Shown: piece after piece, positions 27,001 through 38,065 of the stretch
Numbering within the stretch: position 1 is the first letter of the stretch
How the letters are laid out: every line of letters begins with the position of its first letter
Origin: Bugula neritina
Taxonomy: Eukaryota; Bryozoa; Gymnolaemata; Cheilostomatida; Bugulidae
Direction of reading: 5' to 3'
Length of the DNA: 64,000 bases
Assembly (NCBI GenBank): GCA_964035545.1
Contig: OZ037767.1
Location: forward strand, 22,425,128 to 22,489,127
Notes under the pieces: model-generated
The model's database searches: none
Seen by the model: the letters and a program-made list of their open reading frames with translations, nothing else
What the model was told of the DNA's origin: nothing
Translations under genes and position numbers: made by a program

Positions 27001-30000
27001 CACCTATTGTACAGACAAAATATACACTTTCCAGTACTAGATTTGTGTTATCTAACTAGTATACTTAGGTATAGCAAGTAACAGTTCTCACAGAGTATAT
27101 TATGTGCATGTGTATGTGTGCGGCCATTCTAGAAGGCGATCTCGATCCCGGAGCCCGAGGAGGAGACGAGATGACAAGCCGAGAGCTGAGAAAAGACGTT
27201 CTCGATCTCCCAAACCTGAGAGAAAGTCCGAGGCTGAACCTGCTGTGGTCAATGGAACAGAACAGGCTAAGAAAACGCAAGTTTCTATTATCTATTTAGA
27301 AGTTTAGCTCGCAAATAATTTTTCTGTTTTATAAAACCTCAATAATTTTTTCATTTTTTGCTGCATATACAATATCCTATTGAGTTTTGTAATGATTTTC
27401 GTTACTTTTACTTGCTGTACAAGATATTGATGCATGAGTTGTATTTTATTTTGACCAAAGTTTTCTGGAAATCCCAGTGCCACTTCATTTGAAGGTTGGC
27501 ATAGTGTGTGCCTAATACATCGTCATTACCAGAACAATCTATGTTTAGCAATACATACAGAGCTCAGATATAAAAACAAAAGTTTTAACATTTCTCACAC
27601 CTTATTAATGTTTATCCTTATTGTTTTAGAAAGCTCCTAACTTTAACGATTAGCTGTTTTTTGCTGTTTTTAGTGTTGAAAATGGTAAGAGTGAGAATGC
27701 TGATACAGCTGCAGCTGCCGAGGATAAGGAGGAGAAACCTGCCGCTGACAAGGGTGACGTGAAAGAGGAAGCATCTTCAGACACGGAGGGCAAAGTGGGA
27801 AAGAAGACAAATTCACCGGCTGCCGAGAGTAAGCGGCGGTACAGAAACCGGCGGGATAGTCGCAGCTCTGATGACGGTGAAGGCGGCAGGAAAAGGTATT
27901 TTAGTAGTTGCAATATCCTTTATCGCATTCGATTTCTAATAAAGCAGGGCTTGCCTACTCATAAGTAACTGTGTCTTTACAAACCATGTGAAGGTGTGAC
28001 ACCTTGATATTTTCTGATTGCAAGGTTTCTCTAGTTGATAGATTTCTTTCAGTCATTCACTGGTTTCAGGATATATTTAAGCTGTACTTTGCACTAGACA
28101 ATTTGAACATCTCATTGACAATGCAGTTCTGCTGTTGTACTTGATTTAGAAACCAGGAAATTTACTGGTTTGAATTTGCTGATGTGTGTGGATATTTGGT
28201 GTGAGTGTTTTGCATGAGTTCGACTCAACGCCATGAAAGCAATACATCGTTTAACATATGAAGTATGCAATCCTAGGTCTCGAAGCCCTGCCAGACGCAG
28301 CCGCTCACGGGGTGACAGGAGGTCCAGATCTCGTGGAAATCGGAGGTCCAGATCACGGTCTAAGGAGAGACGCAGGTCCCGCTCTCGTGATCGGCGCAGA
28401 TCTCATTCCAGGGAGCGGAGGAGATCTCATTCCCGAGGAGGGAGAAGGTTAGTGCACTTCTACTCGTTAGGAATAATAACTCAGTCGGTTGATGTGTTGC
28501 TGTTGACTTTTGTCCTTCTGCAGGTCTCGGTCTCCTTTTTACGGTCGACGACCTCCAGCCCGTAGACCCATGTACAGGAGCCCCCCTAGAATGAGACGTT
28601 ACTCCCCGCCCCGTCCTGTCAGGAGAAGGACACCACCTCCACCAAGGAGGAGGTCCTCTCCCCCACCGAGAGAGCCCCGACCCCTCACCCCTCTCTCTCA
28701 GGTTAGAGCAAAGGCTAAGGCTGAGGAGAGATCTGTTTCCAGCTCTTCTTCGTCGCGATCTGACTCTGAAGAAAGGCGTCCACCGGAGCGCAAAAGGTGA
28801 CCTGTTTGGCTGAGTTAATTAAGCTGTATTGGGGCAAGAGTTTTGTTTGAAATTTTCTTGCTCATGTCTTGGAAAAATAATTCAGCTCAATTTGTTTTCA
28901 AAGAGCAAATCTACCAACCTTTGCAATGACTTATATGGCATTTGTTTATACAATAGGCAATTGGCTGTATCTTGGAAGTTAGGCATGAGGTATTTCTACT
29001 TAATGCATTTCTATCCAATCAGATTGTGTTTTAATTTATCCTCTTCTGTGCAATAGAAACTGATTGGATGTTTTTTTTGGGTCATCTTTTTAGACAGGCT
29101 TCAAATAGTCCTGGTAGAAGGCGGGACCGTTCTTCACCAACTATAACCAGGAAGATTTCAGTCAAGCAGAGAAGACCAAAGAGTGAGAGTGGCTCTCCTG
29201 ACCGCCCGCAAAGAAGGAGAAGACAATCTAGTGCTTCTCCCAAGTCAAAGAGAGTAGTCTCTTCTAGCAGGTGAAAGTCTTTTTATACTGAAAGTTTTTA
29301 AATTGCTCTGATTTGTTGTCAATTCTCAGTTTACTTGTTTAAGGAAGCAATAATTGGTTATATTTATTTTGTTACGGATGCATTTTTATCGTTGATGTGC
29401 CCATGTTTACCCAATCAATCACAGTGCAATTAAGATTTGTATTAAAAAGTAAATGTTGATATGTTAGTAGTATATATTAACCATTATTTCCTTTACTTGT
29501 GGATCAAGTCTATGCAGCTCATCATTGTCATGAGTCTATGTTATACTGTTCTCCTTCACTGTCAGGTCTCCAGAGGTAAATCGAGTGAAAAAGCAAGTAG
29601 TAAGAAAGAGAAAGCCGAGTTCTTCCGGAAGTGCTAGCAGCCGCAGTCCATCCCCTCAATCTATTAAGAAGATGAAGAAGGTACAGCAAAGGCGTAGCAG
29701 ATCTCCTTCGGTTGAGAAGCCATTGTCAAGGAGTAAAAAGCCTGGAGATAGCAGAAGACGTTCTTCTCCAGAAAACAGCCCTCCTAAGAGTAGGAAGAAA
29801 CCTGTAAATACAAGCCCACCTCCTAGAAAAAGGCGAGGCTCCCCGAGCCCACCTCCTAGAAAGAGGCGGGATTCACCAAGCCCACCACCCAGAAAGAGCC
29901 GGGGCTCCCCAAGCCCACCTCCTAGAAAGAGACGGGATTCACCAAGCCCACCACCCAGAAAAAGGCGGGACTCTCTGAGCCCACCACCCAGAAAGAGGCG

Positions 30001-32592
30001 GGACTCTAGCAGTCCAGTTCCTGAAAGGAGTCATGGCTCAGCTAGCCCCTCATCCAGAAAAGATCGAAAACATGTTCTGCATAGATTGTCGAGTCCTCAC
30101 AGAGAAAGACAGATCAAGAGATCTCGTAGTCCAACTCGCAAACAAGCACCACCCCCACGTGACAGATCACTTAGTTGGTAGGTGAAATCTATAGTTTCAA
30201 GGTCAAGTGAATGTGAACATATTAATACCTGCATTTATACGGTAGTTTGTCGACATTGATTTCACAAGGTATAGGAATCTCAAACAAAATCTAATTGTAG
30301 GTCTCCTGATAACAGGAAGTCCTCTCCAAGCATTTCCCCTAAAAGACGTGTGAAAAAGCAAAGTTCTAGCGCTTCACCGCAACGACGCAGACCACAAAGT
30401 CGTAAAAGTGCTAGTGCATCGCCACAGCGGCGCACAGACAGTTCTGGGAAGCGAAACAAATCTCCTGTGACTCGTTCTAGTAAGTACATGTGTATCCTTA
30501 ACAAGTTTCTTTATCTTTTTTGCTTTTGATTGCAAAGCTTTTCTATGTACTACATCTCCTACTTGGGTATTACTTAGAGTCAATAATTCAAAAGAGTGAA
30601 AGATATCTTGAATAATCATCTGATGTGTTTTATGTGTAACATGTTGCTATGTGATATTCACGTCATGTAATACTTATAAACTCCTGTAGGTTTAGTCAAT
30701 ATCTCTGTAAAAACCCCTGATGGAATAGGTTTTTTAAAGCGAGCTAAGGAGTTATAGTTATTCATATGTGTCACAGAAGCAATTATGACTACATGCTCTT
30801 CCTAACATCACTAATGACCTTTACTGGGGTTCGAACCCATGACTTCGTGTTTACTGAGCCAGCGCTCGAGCCCCTAGATCACGGCTGCTTCCACATCATG
30901 TAATAGTTACTCGTTTGATATGCTACTGTGTACCAGAGCAAGTATTTTTTCTGTAATAGTTTCTATAATAACATAGTAGGATTTTCTTCTCTTACAGTTT
31001 CCCCTGTCAGCAGGAAAAAGGTGGAAAAAGCTGAGTCATCTAAATCTAGTAGAGCAGACAAATCCGAAAACAAGCAAAGGTGAGAATGGTGAACGTCTTC
31101 AATGTTCTGCACTGTTTGTTTTTATCACTCAGAAATGTATACAGGAAGTTAGACTACAGTAGCATCTCCATACCCTGGTCTACTGCAGTCTGACCAGTTA
31201 GCATAGCTTTATTTCAATTCCTAAATATTGCCATCACTATATTATGTCCCTGCAGTTGCCACAGTATTAATAACTACATTATGTAATCATAGAATGTTAA
31301 TGGTGTACTAGCATGCTGGCGAAAGGCACCATATATCACCTATAAACAATATATTAAATTTTAACGTTTTGTTATGGATTTTTCTATGAAGACGAAATAT
31401 GATCTCTTTTTCAGAATTGATTCGCCATTTTTCTACATTTAATATATCTAGTAACAATAAGTGGTGTAATTATGTTTTTGTCTAGAAAAAAGATGCCATT
31501 TACTGGAATTACTTATTTTCTCCCTCTTCCTCTCTTTGCTGCTAAAGATATTATTTGGTGTAATAATTATATATTAATACGTAACTATGACTGGCAGAAA
31601 TCCAAAACGGAGTCATGGTTGCAAATTTTCTAACCTTGTGAGGAAAATTTAAATGGCAGAATTGCATTTGAGTTCTTGGTTAAGCACATCCATCAGTACC
31701 AATAGAGTAATATTCAATCTTGTGCTTGCTGTAGAGGTAAGAGCAACAGTCCAGCTGCTGCTCCAAAACCTGCTGCCAAGACATCCTCTAAGGCTAAAGT
31801 AGCTACAGACAGCGAAGTGAGTTCATTTCCCTTTTCTCAGTGTCATGTGACTAGTCAGTCACTGCTTTGTTTCCATGGATACCCTTACCGATTAATTTGT
31901 GCTCGCATTTCCTTCAACTTATGGTTGTGGTTTCTTTCGATGTAATTATTTTCATGAATGAAAAATCCATATGAATAATGCAAATGATGGAAACACAGTG
32001 AGTAGGGGTTCTGTTGTGGTGAAATGTGTGTAACAGACTCAGCAATGTGATGGCTAATACATGTAGCACTCAGGTATATGCTGCTTAGTATTATGTCCTG
32101 CTCTTCATCGTATAATCTACTTCAGGCTGCCGTATCAGCTGATGAGAAGAAAAAGAAATCTAAAAAGCAGAAGAAAGAGAAGAAGTCTAAGAAATCAAAG
32201 TCAAAGAGCAAGAATAAAGGGGCAGGGGTGCGTAACTCTCAGTTTCTCCAAACTACTGTGAAGTAAATTTATATTGGCTATATGAAGACACGCAAGTTCT
32301 GTATATTGTTATAGTTGAGGTCAATTTCTTTGGCAGTTATTATATTGTTTGATCCTTGTATTTGCCAAGATTGGGTTCAGCTTAACAGGTAGAGTCACAG
32401 GAACATTCTATCCCAACATCTTGCACACTTGAAAGATGAATTCATAGGTCTGAGGGCAAGCCTGCCGTGATATTATCAAGTATCGCTGTCTTTTTGCAGT
32501 CTGACAGCGAGATTGACGACGAGCTGGAGCAGAGTCTGAGGAGGAAAGCTCTAGAGTCAATGAATAGCAGAAAGAGAAACTCTTCGGAGTAG
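24085..32592 (+). CDS. SRRM1: Serine/arginine repetitive matrix protein 1 (SRm160)
   Basis: Sixteen phase-consistent exons: 24085-24108, 24368-24457, 24784-24906, 26337-26507, 26641-26732, 27133-27276, 27674-27895, 28277-28447, 28524-28796, 29094-29270, 29566-30177, 30301-30479, 30998-31079, 31735-31816, 32126-32227 and 32500-32592. They give 878 residues, close to the roughly 900 of the human protein. MGDAGFFKGTSADQDTRF matches the family N-terminus. The PWI domain covers about residues 27-127 (KPWI at 50-53, then EILGFDDDVVIEFIFNQLE and INLTGFLNGKNAR). Arg/Ser and Pro/Arg tracts follow, then a Lys-rich block and the conserved end with DDELEQSLRRKALESM. SRRM1 is a splicing coactivator that bridges SR proteins and snRNPs in nuclear speckles and binds nucleic acid through PWI. 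Intron 6 appears to use a GC donor. A SINE sits in intron 12. Confidence 0.97.
29816..30005 (+). repeat. 36-bp coding repeats in SRRM1 exon 11
   Basis: About five to six near-identical in-frame 36-bp units, each encoding a 12-residue SPSPPPRKRRDS-type motif. Vertebrate SRRM1 has the same kind of Pro/Arg/Ser repeat, so the feature is conserved in type while the copies here look locally homogenised. Confidence 0.9.
30705..30892 (-). mobile_element. tRNA-derived SINE, copy A (in SRRM1 intron 12)
   Basis: On the minus strand a tRNA-like head (about 30892-30815) carries an exact B-box palindrome GGGTTCGAACCC. It is followed by a body with GAAGAGCAT, ATAATTGCTTCTG, CATATGAATA and CTCGCTTTAAAAAACC. 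The same body, in the same order, occurs at 58113-58262 on the plus strand. The 3' end of the head cannot pair with its 5' end, so it is not a tRNA gene. Confidence 0.75.
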
Positions 32593-33966
32593 ATGAACTC
32601 AGTACCTCACTCTCTGACAATAACTACATCACCAGTCACAGTAGTGTCCAGTGATTGATGTTACTTGAAGTACATGTTTGGCTGATGAATTTTGTACATA
32701 TTTGTGAGCAATAATAATGTGAATATTATAATAAGTGGTATTCTACTGCTGTTTTATAGTGGAAATTAAATATATCTGTGAGAAAAATTGAAATAATTAT
32801 GTTATACAGGGTTAATGTTATCAGCATTGATACTAGCATGTACTGGGGGCATTACCTTTGCACCAGTATAATTGTCAATCTGAAGACTTAGATAAACTGT
32901 GTATTTGGTAAACACTAGTGCGATACAAACTGCATGGCAAGTAAATTGGAATCAACTGGTACCTGCTTTATAATTTGGCTTAAGTATATAAAAAAGCACG
33001 TTTTGTTATCTGAAAACAAGAGAGGACAACTGATGTACACTTCAGCGAAATGCAGGCATTGTAGTTTTTATATATATGCAAATTTATCATAAATAAGTAC
33101 TATGTAAAATCTACTGACATGTGTATTTATGTATAGAACAGCTTTACAAAGGTGCCAATTTATACTCCAACAACAAAGAATAGGCGAAATAGCCCTTGTG
33201 CAGATTATGAACAGTGGTAAGAGTCAACTGAACGACATAATCAGAACCCTTCAAGCTTTAAGTTAGTAATAATTTAACAGTTATGAAAAAAAGGTATCTT
33301 GCACAACTATTAGTAGATTTATTTATATGAATTGTCAAAAAAAACCATAAAAATGATTGAAAAAACAATATTTTTAACAAATTTAATAAAGCGAAATGTA
33401 AAATGTGTGAGCAAGAACAATTCTTGGTGCATAAACATATAATTTACTAACACTACTGCATTGCAGCACTTGAAAGTACCTACCACAAACGATGGAAGAC
33501 CATTAAAAGAGATTTTAATATTTTGAAGCATTGTTGATGCTATGCTTCAACAAGAACTTCAAAGAGGGCTTTTGATCACAAGAGAAACTTTAACATGGAT
33601 ATTAAAATTGAAAACAAGAGGTCTATCTAAGGCAGAGTTGTAACTAATCTTAGTTGCCTTGTGGACTAGATAACTGTGTTTAGCAAGGTAACCAAAAACA
33701 TGTCGGCCTATCAAATTTTAGAATAAAAATGTGTGACAGTGCAACATATTATCTTTGGCAAATGATACACAAGTCTAAAATGGTTTAAAAACTCTACGTA
33801 AAATAGAAGTAAACATCATGTTTATGACAAACTGTAAAACAGATATCATCACATGGATTATGTATGTTATAAACTGCTAAGTCGTATTTCGGTCACTGCA
33901 ACTTAATTGTCGCTACCTCAGTACACCCATATGTCTGAGTTGCTTTAGAACAACCAGGACTTGTAT
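32593..33966. other. Convergent 3' intergenic region SRRM1/SIGMAR1
   Basis: Both genes end here. ATTAAA at 32765-32770 is a likely plus-strand poly(A) signal, and minus-strand AATAAA at 33318-33323 is a candidate for SIGMAR1. No coding content. Confidence 0.5.
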
Positions 33967-36900
33967 CTATAGGTCTAGATAAACCATCACCTCATTGGCC
34001 AGAGCGCAAGCATATATCCGCAGAGTGTAGTACAGAGTAATGAAATCAGTAGTCCCAAAGAGAGTGTCTGCCAAAGCAAAGCCTAGTGTAGAGGGAATGA
34101 AGCCTCGGCCGTACTCCACCATGTAAGTTCCCGCTGACCACTGCACGGCGGCAGCATCTCCCCAGCTGTGCACTATGGTATCACCTAGAAAGACAGGCAG
34201 CACACTAGATGTAACAGGTACATGGGCACAGGTTGTGAAGAGTTAGCGTTACATGGGCACAGGTTGTGAAGAGTTAGCACTACATGGGCACAGGTTGTGA
34301 AGAGTTAGTACTACATGGGCACAGGTTGTGAAGAGTTAGTAATACATGGGCACAGGTTGTGAAGGGTTAGCGTTACATGGGCACAGGTTGTGAAGAGTTA
34401 GCACTACATGGGCACAGGTTGTGAAGAGTTAGTACTACATGGGCACAGGTTGTGAAGAGTTAGTAATACATGGGCACAGGTTGTGAAGAGTTAGTACTAC
34501 ATGGGCACAGGTTGTGAAGAGTTAGCGTTACATGGGCACAGGTTGTGAAGAGTTAGTAATACATGGGTTGTGGTTGATGTTTGAATTATCAACTAGCAAT
34601 GGAGGTTAGTGTTTGAATATTTGAAGCAGCAATTTAATAGTATGCACAAATAAAATCTTTTAAAAAAATATTTCTATACCATGAGATACTATTTTCTAGT
34701 ACACAATTTTAAGGAATGACAAAGACTTCATACTAGAAACATGAAAACAAATTATTTAAGGATTACGTAACAAAAGCATAGTAACTTTTTTAGTTAACCC
34801 AGTCCCTATACTAATTATATAATATACCACACATTCAATTAATTTTATCTGACCTCTAGTTAAAGGATTGCTCAATCTTAGTTTATTACAATCACATTAT
34901 AATTATGAACTATAATCTAATGTGTATGCAAACAATTATGGCTTTGTAAAGGGATATGTCCCTAGAAAACAGCTTTTCAAAATTCCAATTTTGAGGGAGG
35001 TAAAATTTTCAGCCATGAAAAAGAATAGCCTAATACGTGACGTGTGAACGCCAGTAACTATGCTGCACGTGCTAACTATAACGCTAGTATTCAAGGTTGC
35101 TGAGCACAACATCAACCAATAACGCTCAAGCAGTTACAGTGCGCTATATAGGTCAGCTTTGGTGTGCCCGTAATATTGCACAACCTGACCTAGTTTAGAT
35201 CGATCGCAGGCATTCATCCTAAAGAATGCATGTTTTTGCAATGCTTTTTTCTAATGTTTACAAGCAAAATATGGCCTAATGTTATCACATACATGTTATT
35301 TAAAATGTCAAAAAACTATAGATTGAGATAGTTCACATTTGCACTTCTATAAATATACAAATTACGAGCTGAAAGATTACATCTCACAGTCATATTTCTA
35401 TAGTTATTCATTTGTATAGTCACGTGACCAGCAGGAATGCTGGCGCTGTTACGTCACATTTCCCAGCTCATTTCAAAATCGGCGTTTTGGCTGTTACCAA
35501 TCTACACCCTCAACTTCAACTAACTTTTTCTACCTTCGGTCAAATGCTTTTTGTCAATGCATGCTTAGAAAAACACAATATTATGTGTGTTTGACCTAAA
35601 TAGCCATTTATTAGACAAGATAGAGCAATCCTTTAAATCAACACATACAACAGAAATTAAGATATAAATGAATGTTTTTACCAGCTTTGTATACTCTGTT
35701 GCCAAGGTCCCCTTCACTCCATTGTGTATATGACCCTGAGATCATAGTGTCTGTGATATTAGCCCAGTACCTGCCTACCAATACAGACAAAGAATCCTTA
35801 GACTACAGCTAAAGTGGCATGCATGTCTAGTAGCAGCAGTAGTAGCAGCAGTAGCAGTAGTGGTAGTAGTAGTAATAGTATTAGTAGTAGTAATAATAGT
35901 AGTGGTAGTAGCAGTAGTAACACTAGTAGTAGTAGCAGCAGTAGTAGCAACAGCAGCAGCAGTAGCAGTAGTAGCAGTAGTAGTAGCAGTAGTAGTAATG
36001 CTAAAGCCATATTCATAAACTTATGGTTACTAAATACCGGAATGGCCGCTGGTGTCAATGGCTGTGCCAAAGAACAATATATATTCTGTTAGAGATGCAT
36101 GCAGAATGTACATGTGACCCATCCATCCTCCACAATTGACAAATATCCACTGAGTGTCTTGAGGAGGGATAATGTGATTCTTATACTTCTTTCTTAGCTG
36201 TTTTTCTATGTTAGCAAATGCTGCCTGAACATTGCTGCCATCGCCAACTAAAAACGTAAACAGTAAAAACTTAACAAGCAAAGAATGCTACTTATAAGGA
36301 ATATAACACTAGTACACCATGCCTTTAAAGTATCATCTACTCTAAAAAAAAGTAATAGCAAAATAATATTATGCTTTTATAGTGTTAGAAAAATGCTTCA
36401 ACCATTAATACTGGCTTGTATGAAGTGTAGACAAAAAGAGAGAAAAATATCTAAATAAAGAGTTGTGAAGTGTATGGTAGTGAGTATTCTACTAGTGTAC
36501 TTTAAACTGGAAACATGTCTGGGAATACAATAAAACATCTCTCTGAGTAAAGCACACTACAGATTATCTTTAAAAAAATAAAAAGAACAATGATGTTATT
36601 CTCACAATATGAGTATCTGTATTAACCTACCAATATCAAGTATTAATTATACGTTCCAGAAAAAACCGAGCACGCTATCACATTAATGATAAAAGATAAG
36701 CATCGCTATCACATTAATGATAAAAGATAAGCATCGTAGTCATTATCACAGATAATGATTAGCTTACGTTTAAACTTTAAGTAAAGCTAAATGGCAATAA
36801 TAATGCTAATAACAATCTAGAGTCCTATACCGATAGGTGATGTTATACTATAACTAAATATATATTATATAGTTTAAATGATTTTAGGTAAAAATGGCAC

Positions 36901-38065
36901 TAGTAAAAATGGCACAGGTAATAATAGCGCAGGTAATAAGGGCACAAATAGAAAAGTAGGAAAAAATGGCATATTTTCAATATTAGGGTTTGAGGTTGGG
37001 GTAGGGGGTTTAGATTGGGGATTTAGGTTAGGGGATCCGGTTTGTGTTTGGAATTGGGGTTTAAGGGTTGGGGGTTTGGGTTTGAGGTTTGGGAAAATTT
37101 AACATCAGTGTGCCGTTTTTCCTAATTTTCCATTTGTGCTCTTATTACCGGTGTCATTATTACCTGTGACATTTTTACCTAAAATCGAAATGGACGGCAC
37201 CCTTAATATCTAGTTCTACAACCAAGTCTAATGAGTAATGCTACACAGTAAGTAATGACTATCACTATGAGCTATGCATACAGTAAGTGACTTACTGTAG
37301 GTGTAGCTCATAGTCATAGTCATCACTCACTTACTGATACTCATAGTCAATGTCATACTGATAGTGATTACTGATTACCACTACTCTATCACCAGTTCAG
37401 TACAAGATGAACTTGAAGATGAACTTGAAGATGAACTTGAAGATGAACTTGAAGACACAATGAATGGTGATATTGAATGTGATTGATGAAATTATACAAA
37501 ATATAATATTTATATTGGAGCTGGACATGGTCACTGGTGGAACTTGAAGTTGAACTATAACTTAATAAGTATAAATTATTAAATATAGTCTATAGACATT
37601 AATCATTTAATGATTAAACGGTGATTTATGATTATATTATAATATTAATAGACGTCAGACACTTAAACTCACACTGACACTGGTAACTACAGTTAATAAT
37701 CAGTACTGAGACTTATACTTATACTTATACTATAAGTATAAGTATAAGTTATAGGCTTATTTGAAATTCATATGAAAAATATTAGACTTAGTTAGTAACT
37801 TAGTAATAATTATAATAATAATTATAACTAATGTTATTATTACTAATAGTAATACTAATAGTAATAGTAATAGTAAATGCAATAATATTAATATTATCAA
37901 CCACCACTCACCGGCACCACTACCAGGAACAGTATTTTTTTCTGCAATTGCTTGAATATCTTTGTAGTCTACCATGTAATTTTTAGTGATTAACCAGTGC
38001 TGCAGAGCATAGCCAATAACAAATGTAACGAATGTAAATTTTAAAAGTCTAGAAAAAGAAAACAT
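33967..38065 (-). CDS. SIGMAR1: Sigma non-opioid intracellular receptor 1 (sigma-1 receptor)
   Basis: Four phase-consistent exons: 38065-37912, 36247-36038, 35774-35682 and 34184-33967, giving 224 residues (human 223). An N-terminal hydrophobic membrane segment (about residues 8-26) is followed by the ERG2/sigma-1 cupin-like fold. Signatures include [42 protein letters not shown] and [20 protein letters not shown]. Asp130 and Glu176 align with the human ligand-binding pair Asp126 and Glu172. The family includes the fungal C8 sterol isomerase ERG2. The animal protein is an ER chaperone at mitochondria-associated membranes that binds diverse cationic ligands. The third exon uses an acceptor four bases upstream of a tempting alternative AG; only the chosen one restores GRYW. 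Introns contain a G-rich MITE-like element, a 31-bp minisatellite and an AGC/AGT tract. Confidence 0.97.
34220..34560. repeat. 31-bp minisatellite in SIGMAR1 intron 3
   Basis: Eleven head-to-tail 31-bp copies, each starting ACATGGGCACAGGTTG, with variation almost only in three or four bases after GAGTTAG. A truncated copy starts at 34561. The array begins 36 bp from the exon 4 edge. High identity suggests recent expansion and probable length polymorphism. Confidence 0.97.
35825..36000. repeat. AGC/AGT trinucleotide repeat in SIGMAR1 intron 2
   Basis: Mixed AGC, AGT and AAT triplets. The poly-Ser and poly-Leu open frames on the two strands are artefacts of this tract. It ends about 38 bp from the exon 2 donor. 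Confidence 0.95.
36673..36734. repeat. Perfect 31-bp tandem duplication
   Basis: Two adjacent identical copies of a unit starting CGCTATCACATTAATGATAA, in SIGMAR1 intron 1. Probably a nascent minisatellite. Confidence 0.9.
36880..37186. mobile_element. MITE-like element with telomere-like G-rich core
   Basis: Inverted terminal repeats of about 75-85 bp begin GATTTTAGGTAAAAATG on both ends. They contain three spaced GGTAATAA/GGCAC words that match in order on both arms. The central 120 bp (about 36978-37098) is a run of TTAGGG/GGTTTGGG-like words on the plus strand, including a G-quadruplex motif at 37056-37080. No transposase; target duplication not resolved. Lies in SIGMAR1 intron 1. Confidence 0.7.
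37056..37080 (+). other. G-quadruplex motif
   Basis: Four G runs of 4, 3, 5 and 3 bases separated by loops of 5, 2 and 3 bases, which satisfies the usual G4 rule. It is on the strand opposite to SIGMAR1 coding sequence, so it would form in template DNA and not in the pre-mRNA. Confidence 0.8.
37200..37890. repeat. Cryptic-simple and hairpin-forming tract in SIGMAR1 intron 1
   Basis: Includes four perfect 12-bp AGATGAACTTGA repeats (37405-37452), an ACAGTAAGT/ACTTACTGT stem near 37280, and a hairpin with 19-bp perfect arms of ACTTAT repeats (37711-37729 and 37731-37749). Degenerate AATAGT words run from about 37800 up to the exon 1 donor. Confidence 0.75.

Noticed and set aside
28233-28565. 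110-codon frame starting at an ATG in the intron before SRRM1 exon 8
   Set aside because: It is an intron read-through of the true exon (28277-28447); phases require splicing at 28276/28277 and 28447/28448.
30815-30892. Functional tRNA gene on the minus strand
   Set aside because: The B box is exact, but the acceptor stem cannot form and the body is shared with another repeat copy.
34220-34560. CRISPR-like regular array
   Set aside because: The units are contiguous with no unique spacers, lie in a eukaryotic intron and have no cas genes; this is a minisatellite.
35798-36092. Poly-Leu and poly-Ser open frames
   Set aside because: They are produced by the AGC/AGT repeat in SIGMAR1 intron 2, overlapping the true exon only at one end.
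36978-37098. Interstitial telomere from chromosome fusion
   Set aside because: The TTAGGG-like words are degenerate and lie neatly between inverted repeats, so a mobile element core explains them better.
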